From: an uncultured Halobacteriovorax sp. | GTDB lineage: Bacteria > Bdellovibrionota > Bacteriovoracia > Bacteriovoracales > Bacteriovoracaceae | Assembly (NCBI GenBank): GCA_913061265.1 | Contig: CAJXVS010000001.1 | Coordinates: forward strand, 558,001 to 622,000 | Reading direction: 5' to 3' | Length of the DNA: 64,000 nt | Shown: positions 16,849-25,877 of the stretch, piece after piece | Layout of the letters: each line of letters opens with the position of its first letter | Numbering within the stretch: position 1 is the stretch's first letter | The notes under the pieces: model-generated | The model's input: only the letters and a program-made list of their open reading frames with translations | What the model was told of the DNA's origin: nothing | Database searches by the model: none | Position numbers and translations under genes: made by a program

Positions 16849-17523
16849 TTAAGAATCCCAGCCTTGAAAGTCAGGGTCATGTCTAACAATCTTTCCGCAC
16901 ACCATATAAATAACATCTTCAGCGATATTGGTGGTGTAATCGGCGATTCTCTCTAGGCAACGGGAGATAGCGAGGTATTGAATAAGGCATTCAACATCTT
17001 GAGGAGATTCTTTAATTCTCTTAAAGACCATGGTGTACATTTCTTTATTGATGGCGTCGACTTCTTGGTCATCTAAAATGATCTGTTGAGCGGCTTCGTC
17101 ATCCATATTTATTAAAGCGTCTATGGCCCTTTTAAGCATGGAGTGAGTCTTTGCGGCCATTGTTTTAAAGTCAAAAGGAGCGCTAATCTCAGGTCTCTTA
17201 GTCAGATAGTAGCCTCTTTCAGCAATATTAACAGAGAGGTCGCCTATCCTTTCTAAATCATTATTCATCTTGAGAGCGCCAACAAGGTAGCGCAAATCAA
17301 TGGCCACAGGCTGATGAAGGGCAAATATCTTCAAACAATCCTCTTCAATCTCAACTTCTAACTCATCAATAAGATGATCTTGCTCAAAGGCCTGTTTGGC
17401 CAACGCTTTATCGCGAGTTTCAAATGAGCGCATGGCCTTCTCTAAACCTTCTTCCACCATCCCTGTTAAGGATAATAGTTTTGATTTAAGTTTTTCCATT
17501 TCAACATCAAGATGCTTACTCAT
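16849..17523 (-). CDS. phoU: Phosphate-specific transport regulator PhoU
   Basis: All-alpha protein of 224 residues with two PhoU repeats. Metal-binding acidic helices are seen in DLRYLVGALKMNNDLERIGDLSVNIAE and again in CLIQYLAISRCLERIADYTTNIAEDVIYM. PhoU links the PstSCAB transporter to PhoR, damping the response when phosphate is plentiful. It is the last gene of the cluster, 8 bases after pstB, with AGGAG before its ATG. Confidence 0.97.
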   Translation of the reverse strand: MSKHLDVEMEKLKSKLLSLTGMVEEGLEKAMRSFETRDKALAKQAFEQDHLIDELEVEIEEDCLKIFALHQPVAIDLRYLVGALKMNNDLERIGDLSVNIAERGYYLTKRPEISAPFDFKTMAAKTHSMLKRAIDALINMDDEAAQQIILDDQEVDAINKEMYTMVFKRIKESPQDVECLIQYLAISRCLERIADYTTNIAEDVIYMVCGKIVRHDPDFQGWDS

Positions 17524-17531
17524 AAATTCTC

Positions 17532-18281
17532 CTAACCAAATCGACCAGTAATATAGTCTTCAGTTCTTTTCTCTTTTGGGTTTGTAAAGATTCCATCTGT
17601 GACACCATACTCAATGAGCTCTCCTTCATAAAAGAAAGCTGTATAATCACTGACCCTGGCAGCTTGCTGCATATTATGGGTTACAATCGCGATTGAATAT
17701 TCTTCACGTAAATCATTAATAAGATCTTCAATTCTTATGGTTGACCTAGGATCTAGTGCCGAGCAGGGCTCATCCATTAGAATCACTTCCGGCTTCATAG
17801 CCACAGTTCTTGCAATACATAATCTCTGCTGTTGTCCACCAGAGAGGTCGAGGGCCGAATCATGAAGCCGGTCCTTTACTTCATCCCAAAGAGCAGCTGA
17901 ACGAAGAGAGGATTCAACTAGTTCATCGTAATTTACTTTATGCCCGTGAATCTTTGGTCCCCAAATAATATTATTATAGATTGATTTAGGAAATGGATTA
18001 GGTTTTTGAAAAACCATTCCGATCCTTGTTCTCACTTCCATCGGGTCAGACTTCAGGACATCACGGCCGTCAAAGTTGATTTCACCGTTCATACTAAAGC
18101 TTGGAACAAAGTCATTCATCCTATTTAAAGATCTAAGAAGAGTAGACTTCCCACAACCAGAGGGTCCAATAATCGCAGTTACTTTATTTTTTAATATATC
18201 TAAATTGACATCAAAGACTGCTTGTTTTTCTCCATAGAAGATATTTACATTCCGGCATGTCATGACAGTTTCTTGATTCAT
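17532..18281 (-). CDS. pstB: Phosphate ABC transporter ATP-binding protein PstB
   Basis: Walker [11 protein letters not shown]-loop [16 protein letters not shown], signature [16 protein letters not shown], Walker [14 protein letters not shown] and switch VTHNMQQA are all in order, with the PstB-specific length of about 250. It energises phosphate import across the inner membrane. The start overlaps the end of pstA by 4 bases. Confidence 0.98.
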   Translation of the reverse strand: MNQETVMTCRNVNIFYGEKQAVFDVNLDILKNKVTAIIGPSGCGKSTLLRSLNRMNDFVPSFSMNGEINFDGRDVLKSDPMEVRTRIGMVFQKPNPFPKSIYNNIIWGPKIHGHKVNYDELVESSLRSAALWDEVKDRLHDSALDLSGGQQQRLCIARTVAMKPEVILMDEPCSALDPRSTIRIEDLINDLREEYSIAIVTHNMQQAARVSDYTAFFYEGELIEYGVTDGIFTNPKEKRTEDYITGRFG

Positions 18282-19138
18282 AATTTTACCTTTTTACTAG
18301 CTCGCTGGCGTATCATGACCGCAATAAAGTTCATGCTCATCATGACAGCTAAAAGAACGATAATTCCTCCGGCTGCTAAGTAATGAAACTCTTCATTAGG
18401 CCTGCTGGCCCAGTTATAGATCTGAAGAGGAAGGACAGTAAACTCGTCCATAACCGACTCAGGAGTATAAGAAATATAAGTAAGGGCCCCAATAATGATT
18501 AATGGTGCCGTCTCGCCAATAGCGCGAGAGAGGGCCAGGATAACTCCCGTTAAAATACCAGGAAGAGCGATAGGAAGAACATGCCCAAAAACGACTTGGT
18601 ATTTACTGGCACCAAGTGCGTAGGCCCCAAAGCGGATGGCATCAGGAACCGCCTTAATGGCCTCTCTACTTGAAACTATAATCACCGGCATAATCAATAA
18701 TGAGAGTGTCATAGCTCCAGATAATAAGCTTCTATCAAATCCACAGTATCTAACAAAAATAGTTAACCCTAACAGTCCATAAACGATCGAGGGAACACCA
18801 GCTAAGTTAGCGACATTGATCTCAATAACTTTTCCTAGCTTACCTCTAATTTTATATTCTTCTAGAAAAAGAGCTGACAGCACACCAATAGGAATAGAGA
18901 TGCAGGCGGTTATAGAGATAAGCCAAATGGTTCCCCAAATACCGGCCTTGATTCCGGCCTTGTGAGGAAAACGAGAAGGCCAATTTGTAAGGAATTCCCA
19001 GCTTAAGTATTTATGCCCGGTCATGGTTATATGAAAAAGAAGAACCACTAAAATAAGCACGGAGAAAAAAGTGAGACCAAAACAAGCGGCCCTAAAAATC
19101 TTCTCGGTTCTTTTTCTGCTCTTAAATTTATCAATCAT
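18278..19138 (-). CDS. pstA: Phosphate ABC transporter permease PstA
   Basis: Six predicted membrane helices with the permease EAA loop ([38 protein letters not shown]). The [20 protein letters not shown] block typical of PstA follows. It overlaps pstC and pstB by 4 bases each, so translation is coupled. Confidence 0.97.
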   Translation of the reverse strand: MIDKFKSRKRTEKIFRAACFGLTFFSVLILVVLLFHITMTGHKYLSWEFLTNWPSRFPHKAGIKAGIWGTIWLISITACISIPIGVLSALFLEEYKIRGKLGKVIEINVANLAGVPSIVYGLLGLTIFVRYCGFDRSLLSGAMTLSLLIMPVIIVSSREAIKAVPDAIRFGAYALGASKYQVVFGHVLPIALPGILTGVILALSRAIGETAPLIIIGALTYISYTPESVMDEFTVLPLQIYNWASRPNEEFHYLAAGGIIVLLAVMMSMNFIAVMIRQRASKKVKL

Positions 19139-20022
19139 TTACTGCTCCTTCTGTAGCGAAAGAGAATCGACTGCCCGACTACATTCATAGTGAGAGTAAT
19201 TAAAAAGAGAAGTGAGCCTACAGCAAAACATGTTTTATATTCGATTCCACCTTGTGGAGTATCTCCAAGACTGACTTGAACAATATAGGCCGTCATGGTT
19301 TGAATTGATTGAAGTGGACTAAAAGTAAATTGAGCATTAGCACCAGAAGCTAGAGTCACTGCCATCGTCTCCCCTATCGCGCGAGATAGGGCCAAAATAA
19401 AAGCGGCCAGGATACGGCTCGCTGAATGAGGAATAATAACTTGTCCGATCACTTCAAAGGAAGTAGCGCCAAGGGCATAGCCTCCCTCTTTAAGGGCTTT
19501 AGGCACAGACTGAAAAGCATCATCGCAAAGAGATGCCACCATAGGAAGAACCATGATTCCTACAACAATAGCGCCTGAGGCTGCATTAAAGACTTCAGTT
19601 TGAGGAAAGATAATCTTTAAGATGGGAGTTATAAATGTTAGGGCAAAGTAGCCATAAACAATAGTTGGAATCCCGGCTAAGACTTCAAGCACCGGTTTAA
19701 TAACGGCGCGCATTTTTAAAGAACTAAACTCACTCAAATAAACGGCGGTAGTTATACCAACCGGAAGAGCAATAAAGGCAGACCCAAGCATGATCATCCC
19801 GGTACCACTGACAAGAGGAAGAACCCCGAAAGATTTCGGCTCTAAAAGAGGTGTCCATCTTGTGCCAAATAAAAAGTCTGTGATTGAGACTTCTTCAAAA
19901 AAAGGAATCGTCTCACTGCCTAAGACAAGAACTATCCCGATAGTCGTTATCAAAGTAACAAGGGCACATATACCTAATGCGCCCCTGACTAAAAATTCAA
20001 TTATCTTTACTTTTTTTGTCAT
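19135..20022 (-). CDS. pstC: Phosphate ABC transporter permease PstC
   Basis: The N-terminal helix is followed by LGSETIPFFEEV and FLFGTRWTP, typical of PstC. The EAA loop (DDAFQSVPKALKEGGYALGATSFEVIGQVIIPHSASRIL) and RAIGETMAVTLASG are also present. It starts 3 bases after pstS ends and overlaps pstA by 4 bases. Confidence 0.97.
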   Translation of the reverse strand: MTKKVKIIEFLVRGALGICALVTLITTIGIVLVLGSETIPFFEEVSITDFLFGTRWTPLLEPKSFGVLPLVSGTGMIMLGSAFIALPVGITTAVYLSEFSSLKMRAVIKPVLEVLAGIPTIVYGYFALTFITPILKIIFPQTEVFNAASGAIVVGIMVLPMVASLCDDAFQSVPKALKEGGYALGATSFEVIGQVIIPHSASRILAAFILALSRAIGETMAVTLASGANAQFTFSPLQSIQTMTAYIVQVSLGDTPQGGIEYKTCFAVGSLLFLITLTMNVVGQSILFRYRRSSK

Positions 20023-20025
20023 TGA

Positions 20026-20904
20026 TTAAAACTTTTTAAATTGTTCTTTATACAGTTCATCAGTTAGTGGAACATAACCAACTTCGCTAACTAAACTAGA
20101 GGCTTTATTGATATAAAAATCAACAAAGGCCTTAACTTCAGCTCGCTTATAAGAAGCTTTATTTACATAAATAAAGATCGGTCTTGATAGGGGTTTATAG
20201 TTACCATTATTAATTGTTTTCATATCAGGAGCTACTCCATCGATGGCAACAGCTTGAAGCTTTGTTTTGTTTTCTTTGTAATACGCGTAGCCAAAGAAAC
20301 CAATGGCATCGATATCACCAGCCACACCACTTACTAGAACATTATCATCTTCAGATTTCATAAAATCAAAACGACACTTTCCAGACTTTCCATTGATCGC
20401 TTTAGTAAAGTAGTCAAAGGTTCCTGAATCTGTTCCTGGTCCATATAATTTGATCTTTCTGTCAGGCCAAGCAGGGTTTAGTTGTTTCCATGTTTTAATC
20501 TTAGATCCGGCATCCCATAATCTTCTAAGATCATTCTTGGTCATGTTCTTTGCCCAAGTATTTTTATTATTAATAACAACAGTAATTCCATCATATGCAA
20601 CTGCTATAATGGCGTAATCAATTTTATTTTCTTTAGCTTTTTCTATTTCTTTGTCTTTAATTGACCGGCTTGCATTATTAATATCGATCTCTCCAGTTGT
20701 GAATTTTTTGAATCCACCACCAGTTCCTGAAACACCAATATTGACACGCACTCTCGGATATTCAGCTCTGAACTCTTCAGCCACTGCTTCAGTAATGGGA
20801 AATACTGTCGATGATCCATCGATTGATACTTTGCCCTTCATTTTTGACGCTGCGAATGAATCTACGGCCAACATTAATGAGATAATAAGGAATACATTTT
20901 TCAT
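20026..20904 (-). CDS. pstS: Phosphate-binding periplasmic protein PstS
   Basis: A signal peptide ([20 protein letters not shown]) is followed by [19 protein letters not shown], where the Ser/Thr residues contact phosphate, then [21 protein letters not shown] and [12 protein letters not shown]. The C-terminal half has the second lobe with FVDFYIN. GGAGAG precedes the ATG. It is first of the transporter genes, after a 101-base gap holding Pho-box-like repeats, so it may have its own phosphate-controlled promoter. Confidence 0.96.
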   Translation of the reverse strand: MKNVFLIISLMLAVDSFAASKMKGKVSIDGSSTVFPITEAVAEEFRAEYPRVRVNIGVSGTGGGFKKFTTGEIDINNASRSIKDKEIEKAKENKIDYAIIAVAYDGITVVINNKNTWAKNMTKNDLRRLWDAGSKIKTWKQLNPAWPDRKIKLYGPGTDSGTFDYFTKAINGKSGKCRFDFMKSEDDNVLVSGVAGDIDAIGFFGYAYYKENKTKLQAVAIDGVAPDMKTINNGNYKPLSRPIFIYVNKASYKRAEVKAFVDFYINKASSLVSEVGYVPLTDELYKEQFKKF

Positions 20905-20969
20905 ATTTGCTCTCCAAAAGCTAATTCTTAAACTGCCGCAGTTATACCAAATAAGGCCTTTTGATCCAC

Positions 20970-20994
20970 GTTAGGAAATTGTTAGGACGGTTAG
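20970..20994 (-). promoter_or_regulatory. Pho-box-like direct repeats upstream of pstS
   Basis: On the minus strand CTAAC occurs three times: CTAAC-cgtc-CTAAC-aatttc-CTAAC. The last two copies are 11 bases apart, the PhoB spacing, in the arrangement 7-4-7 (CCTAACA, ATTT, CCTAACG). They lie 66-90 bases before the pstS start, between phoR and pstS. PhoB is encoded three genes upstream in the same cluster. Confidence 0.5.
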
Positions 20995-21005
20995 AAATCC
21001 GCGAG

Positions 21006-22760
21006 TTAGATGATAATCGAGAAGGTTGAACCCTCTCCTGGGCTAGAGATAACGGCCTCTCTACCGCCGTGGGCACGGGCAATATGCTTGACGATGGCAA
21101 GACCTATACCAGAGCCCCCAAGGTCCTTAGAACGGGCTTTATCAACGGAATAGAAGCGTTCAAAGAGTCGGTCTAGGTGCTCTTCAGCGATCCCTGGCCC
21201 TTGGTCTTTGACCTCAATGCTAATGCCATCTTCAAGCTTCTGAGCGCTCACTAAAATGGATGAATTTTCAGGAGAATACTTGATGGCATTGTCTATAAGA
21301 TTTACAAGGGCCTGCTGTAATAGGCTCTGATTAAGCTTGGCCGAGAGGCTCTTTTCTACTTCTACCACTATTTTAATGCTCTTTTTCTCGGCCCTTTCCT
21401 TACAAATATCCACTGCACTAAGGACCAAGGGACGAACCTCTTGCCATTCAAACTCAAGGTTTCCTGTCTCTATTTGAGAGAGCTTTAAAAGATCTTCCAC
21501 AATATGGCTTAGGCGAGCGGCCTGTTTATTAATGATTCCCATAAATTTATCTCGGGTTTCATCATCTTCAACCTTACCGTCACAAATAGTTTCTAAGTAG
21601 CCCTGAATGGCCGTTATAGGGGTTCGAAGTTCATGTGAAATGTTTGAGACAAACTCTTTTCTGTAGCGCTCTAAAGTTTTGATCTCTGTTAGATCGTGAA
21701 AAACTAAAAAAGCTCCTAATAACTTTTCATCATTTGAATAGAGAGGCCCTCCCGTTACAATAAAAAAACGGTCCCCTCCAATAGAGAATTGTTCATTGAT
21801 AAATGTTTTTTCTTTTAAAATTAATTCAATGTATTCATTTATTTTTGGAATTCTGAAGACTTCGACCAGGCTTTTACCGCGCAAGATGGATTCTAGGCTA
21901 AGTCCCGTAAAGTTTCTCATGGCCAAGTTTACTTGAAGGATCTTTTTTTCCGGATTAACTGATAAAACTCCGTCGGCCATGGCCTTTAGAACAGCTTGCT
22001 GCTCTGATTCTCTCTCTTCAAGCATCACGAGGTTCTCTTTTAGCTGAGCCCCCATACGTGAAACATACTTACTTAATCCTTGGACCTCTTCAGACTCCAG
22101 CATCGATAGAGGGACTTTAATATCAAGATCACCTTTTGAGATGGCCCTCGCTGCTTTTAAAATACTCCCAAGAGGAATACTGACTTTAAGAGCTGACCAA
22201 AAAAAGAAAAAGAACCCTGTCATAGAAACTAGAACTGCAATGATTAAGGATCGTAGTTTAATCTTATTTAAGTCTTTCTTAACAAACTCTTCTTTAATCC
22301 CTACTCGCAATATCCCATAGATGACATCGCCACTTTTAAGAGGATGAGCTAAAATAAAAGTGGGTTTTAAACTATGGCTAGCTTCACGAAAATCTGAAGC
22401 ATCCTCGCCGCGCATGGCCTCGATGACTTCGGGTTTATTATCTTCTAAGACCTCTTCTTTAAGATCCACTTCTGAGTCTGAGAGGATTCTCCCTTTTTCA
22501 TTAAGAACTGTGATCCATAAATTCCCTCGGCTTTTAAGTTTTTCAACTTCAGTATCAAGTTTTTCAAAGTTACCAGAAACAATGGCGACAGAGATGGGAT
22601 CTGCAAGGTAGTGAGTTTTTTCTTTAAGTTCTTTAAAGACACCTTCTTTAAAGGTTTCGAGAAGGAAGTAGGAAAAGACAAAGTAGATACAAACAAAAGT
22701 TATACTTAAGTAAAGTAAGGCTGTTGGAAATAATTTCCATATTAGTTTTTTAGGTTTCAT
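21006..22760 (-). CDS. phoR: Phosphate-regulon sensor histidine kinase PhoR
   Basis: Domains in order: membrane helix (residues 9-33), extracytoplasmic PAS-like region, second membrane helix (about 170-195), HAMP-like linker, cytoplasmic PAS (QQAVLKAMADGVLSVNPE on), HisKA with the phosphoacceptor in SNISHELRTPITAI, and HATPase with NLIDNAIKYSPENS, DQGPGI and GGSGIGLAIVKHI. It phosphorylates PhoB and is 10 bases after phoB. The large periplasmic part is longer than in E. coli PhoR but is usual in many bacteria. Confidence 0.95.
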   Translation of the reverse strand: MKPKKLIWKLFPTALLYLSITFVCIYFVFSYFLLETFKEGVFKELKEKTHYLADPISVAIVSGNFEKLDTEVEKLKSRGNLWITVLNEKGRILSDSEVDLKEEVLEDNKPEVIEAMRGEDASDFREASHSLKPTFILAHPLKSGDVIYGILRVGIKEEFVKKDLNKIKLRSLIIAVLVSMTGFFFFFWSALKVSIPLGSILKAARAISKGDLDIKVPLSMLESEEVQGLSKYVSRMGAQLKENLVMLEERESEQQAVLKAMADGVLSVNPEKKILQVNLAMRNFTGLSLESILRGKSLVEVFRIPKINEYIELILKEKTFINEQFSIGGDRFFIVTGGPLYSNDEKLLGAFLVFHDLTEIKTLERYRKEFVSNISHELRTPITAIQGYLETICDGKVEDDETRDKFMGIINKQAARLSHIVEDLLKLSQIETGNLEFEWQEVRPLVLSAVDICKERAEKKSIKIVVEVEKSLSAKLNQSLLQQALVNLIDNAIKYSPENSSILVSAQKLEDGISIEVKDQGPGIAEEHLDRLFERFYSVDKARSKDLGGSGIGLAIVKHIARAHGGREAVISSPGEGSTFSIII

Positions 22761-22770
22761 CTTGTCCTAG

Positions 22771-23472
22771 CTAGTCGGCGGTTTCCTTAAAGCGATAGCC
22801 AACTCCACGGACAGTCTCAATAAGGTCTCCCTTATCCTCTAGTTTCTTTCTAAGCCCAACAATTTGCACGTCGACGCTTCTGTCTGTAACAGCATGGTTA
22901 TCTCCTCTTACAGTATCTACAATCTGACTTCTTGTAAAAACCCAACCTGCCTTCATAGATAAAAGCGATAGGATCTGAAACTCAGTGAAAGTTAATGAAA
23001 TCTCTTTGTCGTCGATAAAGACTTTACGCTTTGGTCCATCGATCTTGATGCCATATATTTCAAAGATGGGCTCTATAGAGGGCTGATCCTTTACTCTTCT
23101 TCTAAGAACAGCGTTAACTCTTGCGATGACTACTTTAGGAGAGAAGGGCTTAACGATATAATCATCTGCTCCAAGCTCTAACCCCTTAACAATATCTTCT
23201 TCATCACCTTTAGCTGTTAGGATAACAATTCCTGTATTATCAAAATTACGATCGGCGCGAATAAGGCGGCAAACTTCAAGTCCATCCATCTCAGGCATCA
23301 TAATATCTAAGAGCATTAGATCTGGTCTAATTTGCTTAGCTTTCTCTAGAGCTTCCGCCCCATTTGACGCTGTTTCAACACTAAATTTTTCTTTAAAAAG
23401 ATTAAAGTGAATGAGCTCTCTAATATCTTCTTCGTCTTCAGCAATAAGAATTTTGATTTTTGATGGATCCAT
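22771..23472 (-). CDS. phoB: Phosphate-regulon response regulator PhoB
   Basis: Receiver domain with the acidic pair IAEDEED, the phosphoacceptor Asp in PDLMLLDIMMPEMDGLEV, VILTAKGD and YIVKPFSP, then an OmpR-type winged helix ending in VRGVGYRF. The start is the ATG of MDPSK (23472); a TTG seven codons upstream is less likely. PhoB activates the phosphate-starvation genes, including probably the pst genes next to it. Confidence 0.95.
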   Translation of the reverse strand: MDPSKIKILIAEDEEDIRELIHFNLFKEKFSVETASNGAEALEKAKQIRPDLMLLDIMMPEMDGLEVCRLIRADRNFDNTGIVILTAKGDEEDIVKGLELGADDYIVKPFSPKVVIARVNAVLRRRVKDQPSIEPIFEIYGIKIDGPKRKVFIDDKEISLTFTEFQILSLLSMKAGWVFTRSQIVDTVRGDNHAVTDRSVDVQIVGLRKKLEDKGDLIETVRGVGYRFKETAD

Positions 23473-23539
23473 ACTTCTAGATAATAGCCTCAAGGGACCT
23501 TTTGCAAGGAGAAACGGCGTTTAAACATAAAACTAACAA

Positions 23540-24205
23540 TTAGAAATCAATAACTAAGATCCCTTTAGCTGGGTCTTGCTCTGATTTTATTCTTTCATTA
23601 AAGCGCTCACGCACTTCTTTATAACGATTATAGGCCTCGTCCCCTAAGAGCTTTCTCAGGCGGTCATAATACTCATCAAGGACTTTCTTCTCGAAGATCT
23701 TCTCATCTTCACTAGGACGATAAGCATAGTTCTCTCCATGCTTGGCCACCATCTGCTCGTGATACTCTTGAAAAGCCGCTAGCTTCTCTTCCTCAAAGCC
23801 TTCACGAAGATCTTCATATTGATCCATAGTCTCGCTTGATAACTGAAGCTCATTCTTAAAGAGTTGTTTTAATTGATCGGCCCAATCTTCTTCAATCTTC
23901 TCGAAATACTCTTCAAGCTCTTCCATCTCTTCTTCAGTTAGGGCCATTGTATTTGGGGCCTTATCACCATCTAACTTAGAGAGGGGCTTATTATCAGATG
24001 CTTCTTTTTTGGAAGGTTTATCTTCTTTAGATTCGTCTTTAACAAAAGGATCTCTAATGGAATCTTCTTTTACAAAGGGTGATGCCTCTTTTTCTAAAGG
24101 CTCGCTCTTAACAGAAGTAGAGCTCTCTTCTTCGCTAGATACTTGTCCTAATATATAGATGCCAATCCCGATAAGGACTACGGCTGCTGTAATTGCCCAT
24201 TTCAT
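23540..24205 (-). CDS. Signal-anchored, charged coiled-coil-like protein of unknown function
   Basis: Residues 1-20 form a signal or anchor helix (MKWAITAAVVLIGIGIYILG). The next 70 are a low-complexity Ser/Glu/Lys/Asp linker with repeats of the type PFVKED and PFVKDES, and the rest (about 95-205) is helical and highly charged (EEEMEELEEYFEKIEEDWADQL through EVRERFNERIKSEQ). The composition resembles a heat-shock or periplasmic chaperone-like helical protein, but I recognise no family. It begins 16 bases beyond the terminator of the upstream gene, leaving almost no room for a promoter. Confidence 0.7.
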   Translation of the reverse strand: MKWAITAAVVLIGIGIYILGQVSSEEESSTSVKSEPLEKEASPFVKEDSIRDPFVKDESKEDKPSKKEASDNKPLSKLDGDKAPNTMALTEEEMEELEEYFEKIEEDWADQLKQLFKNELQLSSETMDQYEDLREGFEEEKLAAFQEYHEQMVAKHGENYAYRPSEDEKIFEKKVLDEYYDRLRKLLGDEAYNRYKEVRERFNERIKSEQDPAKGILVIDF

Positions 24206-24221
24206 AGGTAAAGTCTACGCC

Positions 24222-24250
24222 AACAAAAAGGCCTCGTATAGAACGAGGCC
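24222..24250 (-). terminator. Terminator after the NRP-repeat protein
   Basis: GGCCTCGT and ACGAGGCC (24230-24237 with 24243-24250) form a perfect 8-bp stem with a 5-base loop. On the minus strand it is followed by TTTTT, 30 bases after the repeat-protein stop. Confidence 0.8.
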
Positions 24251-24280
24251 AGATTTTATTCTTTAATTTATGCGTAGCTA

Positions 24281-25624
24281 CTAATAATCCCAATCATCTT
24301 CCCAACCAAAGTCATCTTCATAACCGTCGTTAGAGTTGTTGTGATCGGTTACGTAATCGTCGTAATCATTATGACTACCAAAGTCATAATCATCATACTC
24401 ATTTGATCCGTAATCTTCAGTTTCATTAGCATCTGACCAGAAGTCATTTGAATAATCCCAATTGTAGTTGTGATTATTATCTCTGCTAAATTTCTCTGAA
24501 CAGAAGTAACGATAATTAGACTCATAACGGTTCATACGATCTCTTACGTCTGAACACATGTCGTATCCAGTTGAACAAGAGTAGGAATGAAATGTTCTCT
24601 CAGTAGTATTGTTACGACCGTCAACTAGCTCGTAGTTACAGTTATCAGATTGTGAGTATCTGTGACGGTAACCATTGTAGATGAAGTATGGGTACCCATC
24701 ATGCCAATAGTAACCGTTGTTTCTTTGATGTCTTACACGTACCCAGCTATTCCAATAGATATGATTATAAGAAATTGAGTAATGGTAATACATAGATCGT
24801 GCCCATCTGTTGTGATGGTGAGCATTGTATCTATAAGGAACATGCGAGTAGTGAGTGTAAGTTACACTTGGTAGCCACCATAGTGGTCTATGCGCATGTC
24901 TATTATGTCTTCTCCAACCCCATGAAACATCCCAAGTTGTTCTTCTCACTGGTCTTCTATAACGAGGACGAGTTGGTCTTGGATGATGTCTAGTGTAGTC
25001 AGGACGATTTGGTCTATGAGGACGATTTACATGTCCATTACCTGGTCTGTTAGGACGGTTAGGTCTGTTGACTCCACCGTTTCCGTTACCTGGACGGTTT
25101 GGACGATTAACGCCGCCGTTTCCGTTACCTGGTCTGTTCGGACGATTTGGTCTGTTGACTCCGCCGTTTCCATTTCCTGGACGGTTTGGACGGTTAACGC
25201 CGCCGTTTCCATTTCCTGGACGATTTGGACGGTTAGGTCTGTTGACTCCACCGTTTCCATTTCCTGGTCTGTTAGGACGGTTAGGTCTATTGACTCCACC
25301 GTTTCCGTTTCCTGGTCTGTTTGGACGGTTTGGTCTGTTGACTCCACCATTTCCGTTTCCTGGTCTGTTAGGACGATTTGGTCTATTGACTCCACCGTTA
25401 CCATTACCTGGTCTGTTAGGACGGTTAGGTCTATTGACTCCACCGTTACCTGGTCTGTTTGGACGATTTGGACGTGTTTGTCCGCCGCCGTTTCCACCGC
25501 GGTTACCACAGCCATTTGGCCGTCGACATTTTTCAACAGAGTCATCTGCTCTTGCACTTTCAAAGCTAAAGTCACCCATACATAGGGCCGCTAAAGCTAG
25601 AAGTGATACACTAAATAATTTCAT
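24281..25624 (-). CDS. Secreted Asn-Arg-Pro/Gly repeat protein with Tyr/His-rich and acidic C-terminal regions
   Basis: A signal peptide (MKLFSVSLLALAALCMG) is followed by a glycine-rich lead with two cysteines. Residues 51-199 are ten tandem copies of the unit NRPNRPNRPGNGNGGV, two of which lack one NRP. Then comes an Arg/His/Trp/Tyr-rich stretch (RYRRPVRRTTWDVSWGWRR, KYHYS-type aromatics). The last 130 residues contain four cysteines and end in a strongly acidic Asp/Tyr tail. Charge is thus split, basic in the middle and acidic at the end. GGGGAGAG precedes the ATG. No family recognised; a structural surface, adhesive or condensate-forming protein is inferred from composition only. Confidence 0.8.
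   Translation of the reverse strand: MKLFSVSLLALAALCMGDFSFESARADDSVEKCRRPNGCGNRGGNGGGQTRPNRPNRPGNGGVNRPNRPNRPGNGNGGVNRPNRPNRPGNGNGGVNRPNRPNRPGNGNGGVNRPNRPNRPGNGNGGVNRPNRPNRPGNGNGGVNRPNRPGNGNGGVNRPNRPNRPGNGNGGVNRPNRPGNGNGGVNRPNRPNRPGNGHVNRPHRPNRPDYTRHHPRPTRPRYRRPVRRTTWDVSWGWRRHNRHAHRPLWWLPSVTYTHYSHVPYRYNAHHHNRWARSMYYHYSISYNHIYWNSWVRVRHQRNNGYYWHDGYPYFIYNGYRHRYSQSDNCNYELVDGRNNTTERTFHSYSCSTGYDMCSDVRDRMNRYESNYRYFCSEKFSRDNNHNYNWDYSNDFWSDANETEDYGSNEYDDYDFGSHNDYDDYVTDHNNSNDGYEDDFGWEDDWDY
25028..25474 (-). repeat. In-frame tandem repeat, 48-base unit (39-base variants)
   Basis: Ten copies encode NRPNRPNRPGNGNGGV; two copies are 9 bases shorter by loss of one NRP. Unit DNA differs mainly at third codon positions (CCT/CCG, GGA/GGT), so the repeats are old enough to have drifted yet still in frame. 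Slippage could change copy number. Confidence 0.9.
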
Positions 25625-25877
25625 GGTCTCTCTCCCCTTTACGAAATTAAGATTGTTTTTGGCGCGTTATTTACTAACCTCTAAGAAATATCGTGCACTA
25701 GGCCTAGATGCAAAATAAAATTGCGTCGTGCTTCTAGTGACGAAGAATCTTACAATTTTGATTCAGTATTCCATAGGAAGAACCCTAATACTTTCAAAGA
25801 GATTGCGCAACGCAGCGCCAAAAATCAAGAAAATGATGACATTATTTTTTTTTGATGTGGTTCAAAATGACCCTTAT

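Noticed and set aside
25027-25718. Long open frames on both strands through the NRP-repeat region
   Set aside because: They arise because a 48-base in-frame repeat is open in several frames. Only the minus-strand frame from 25624 has a signal peptide and ribosome site.
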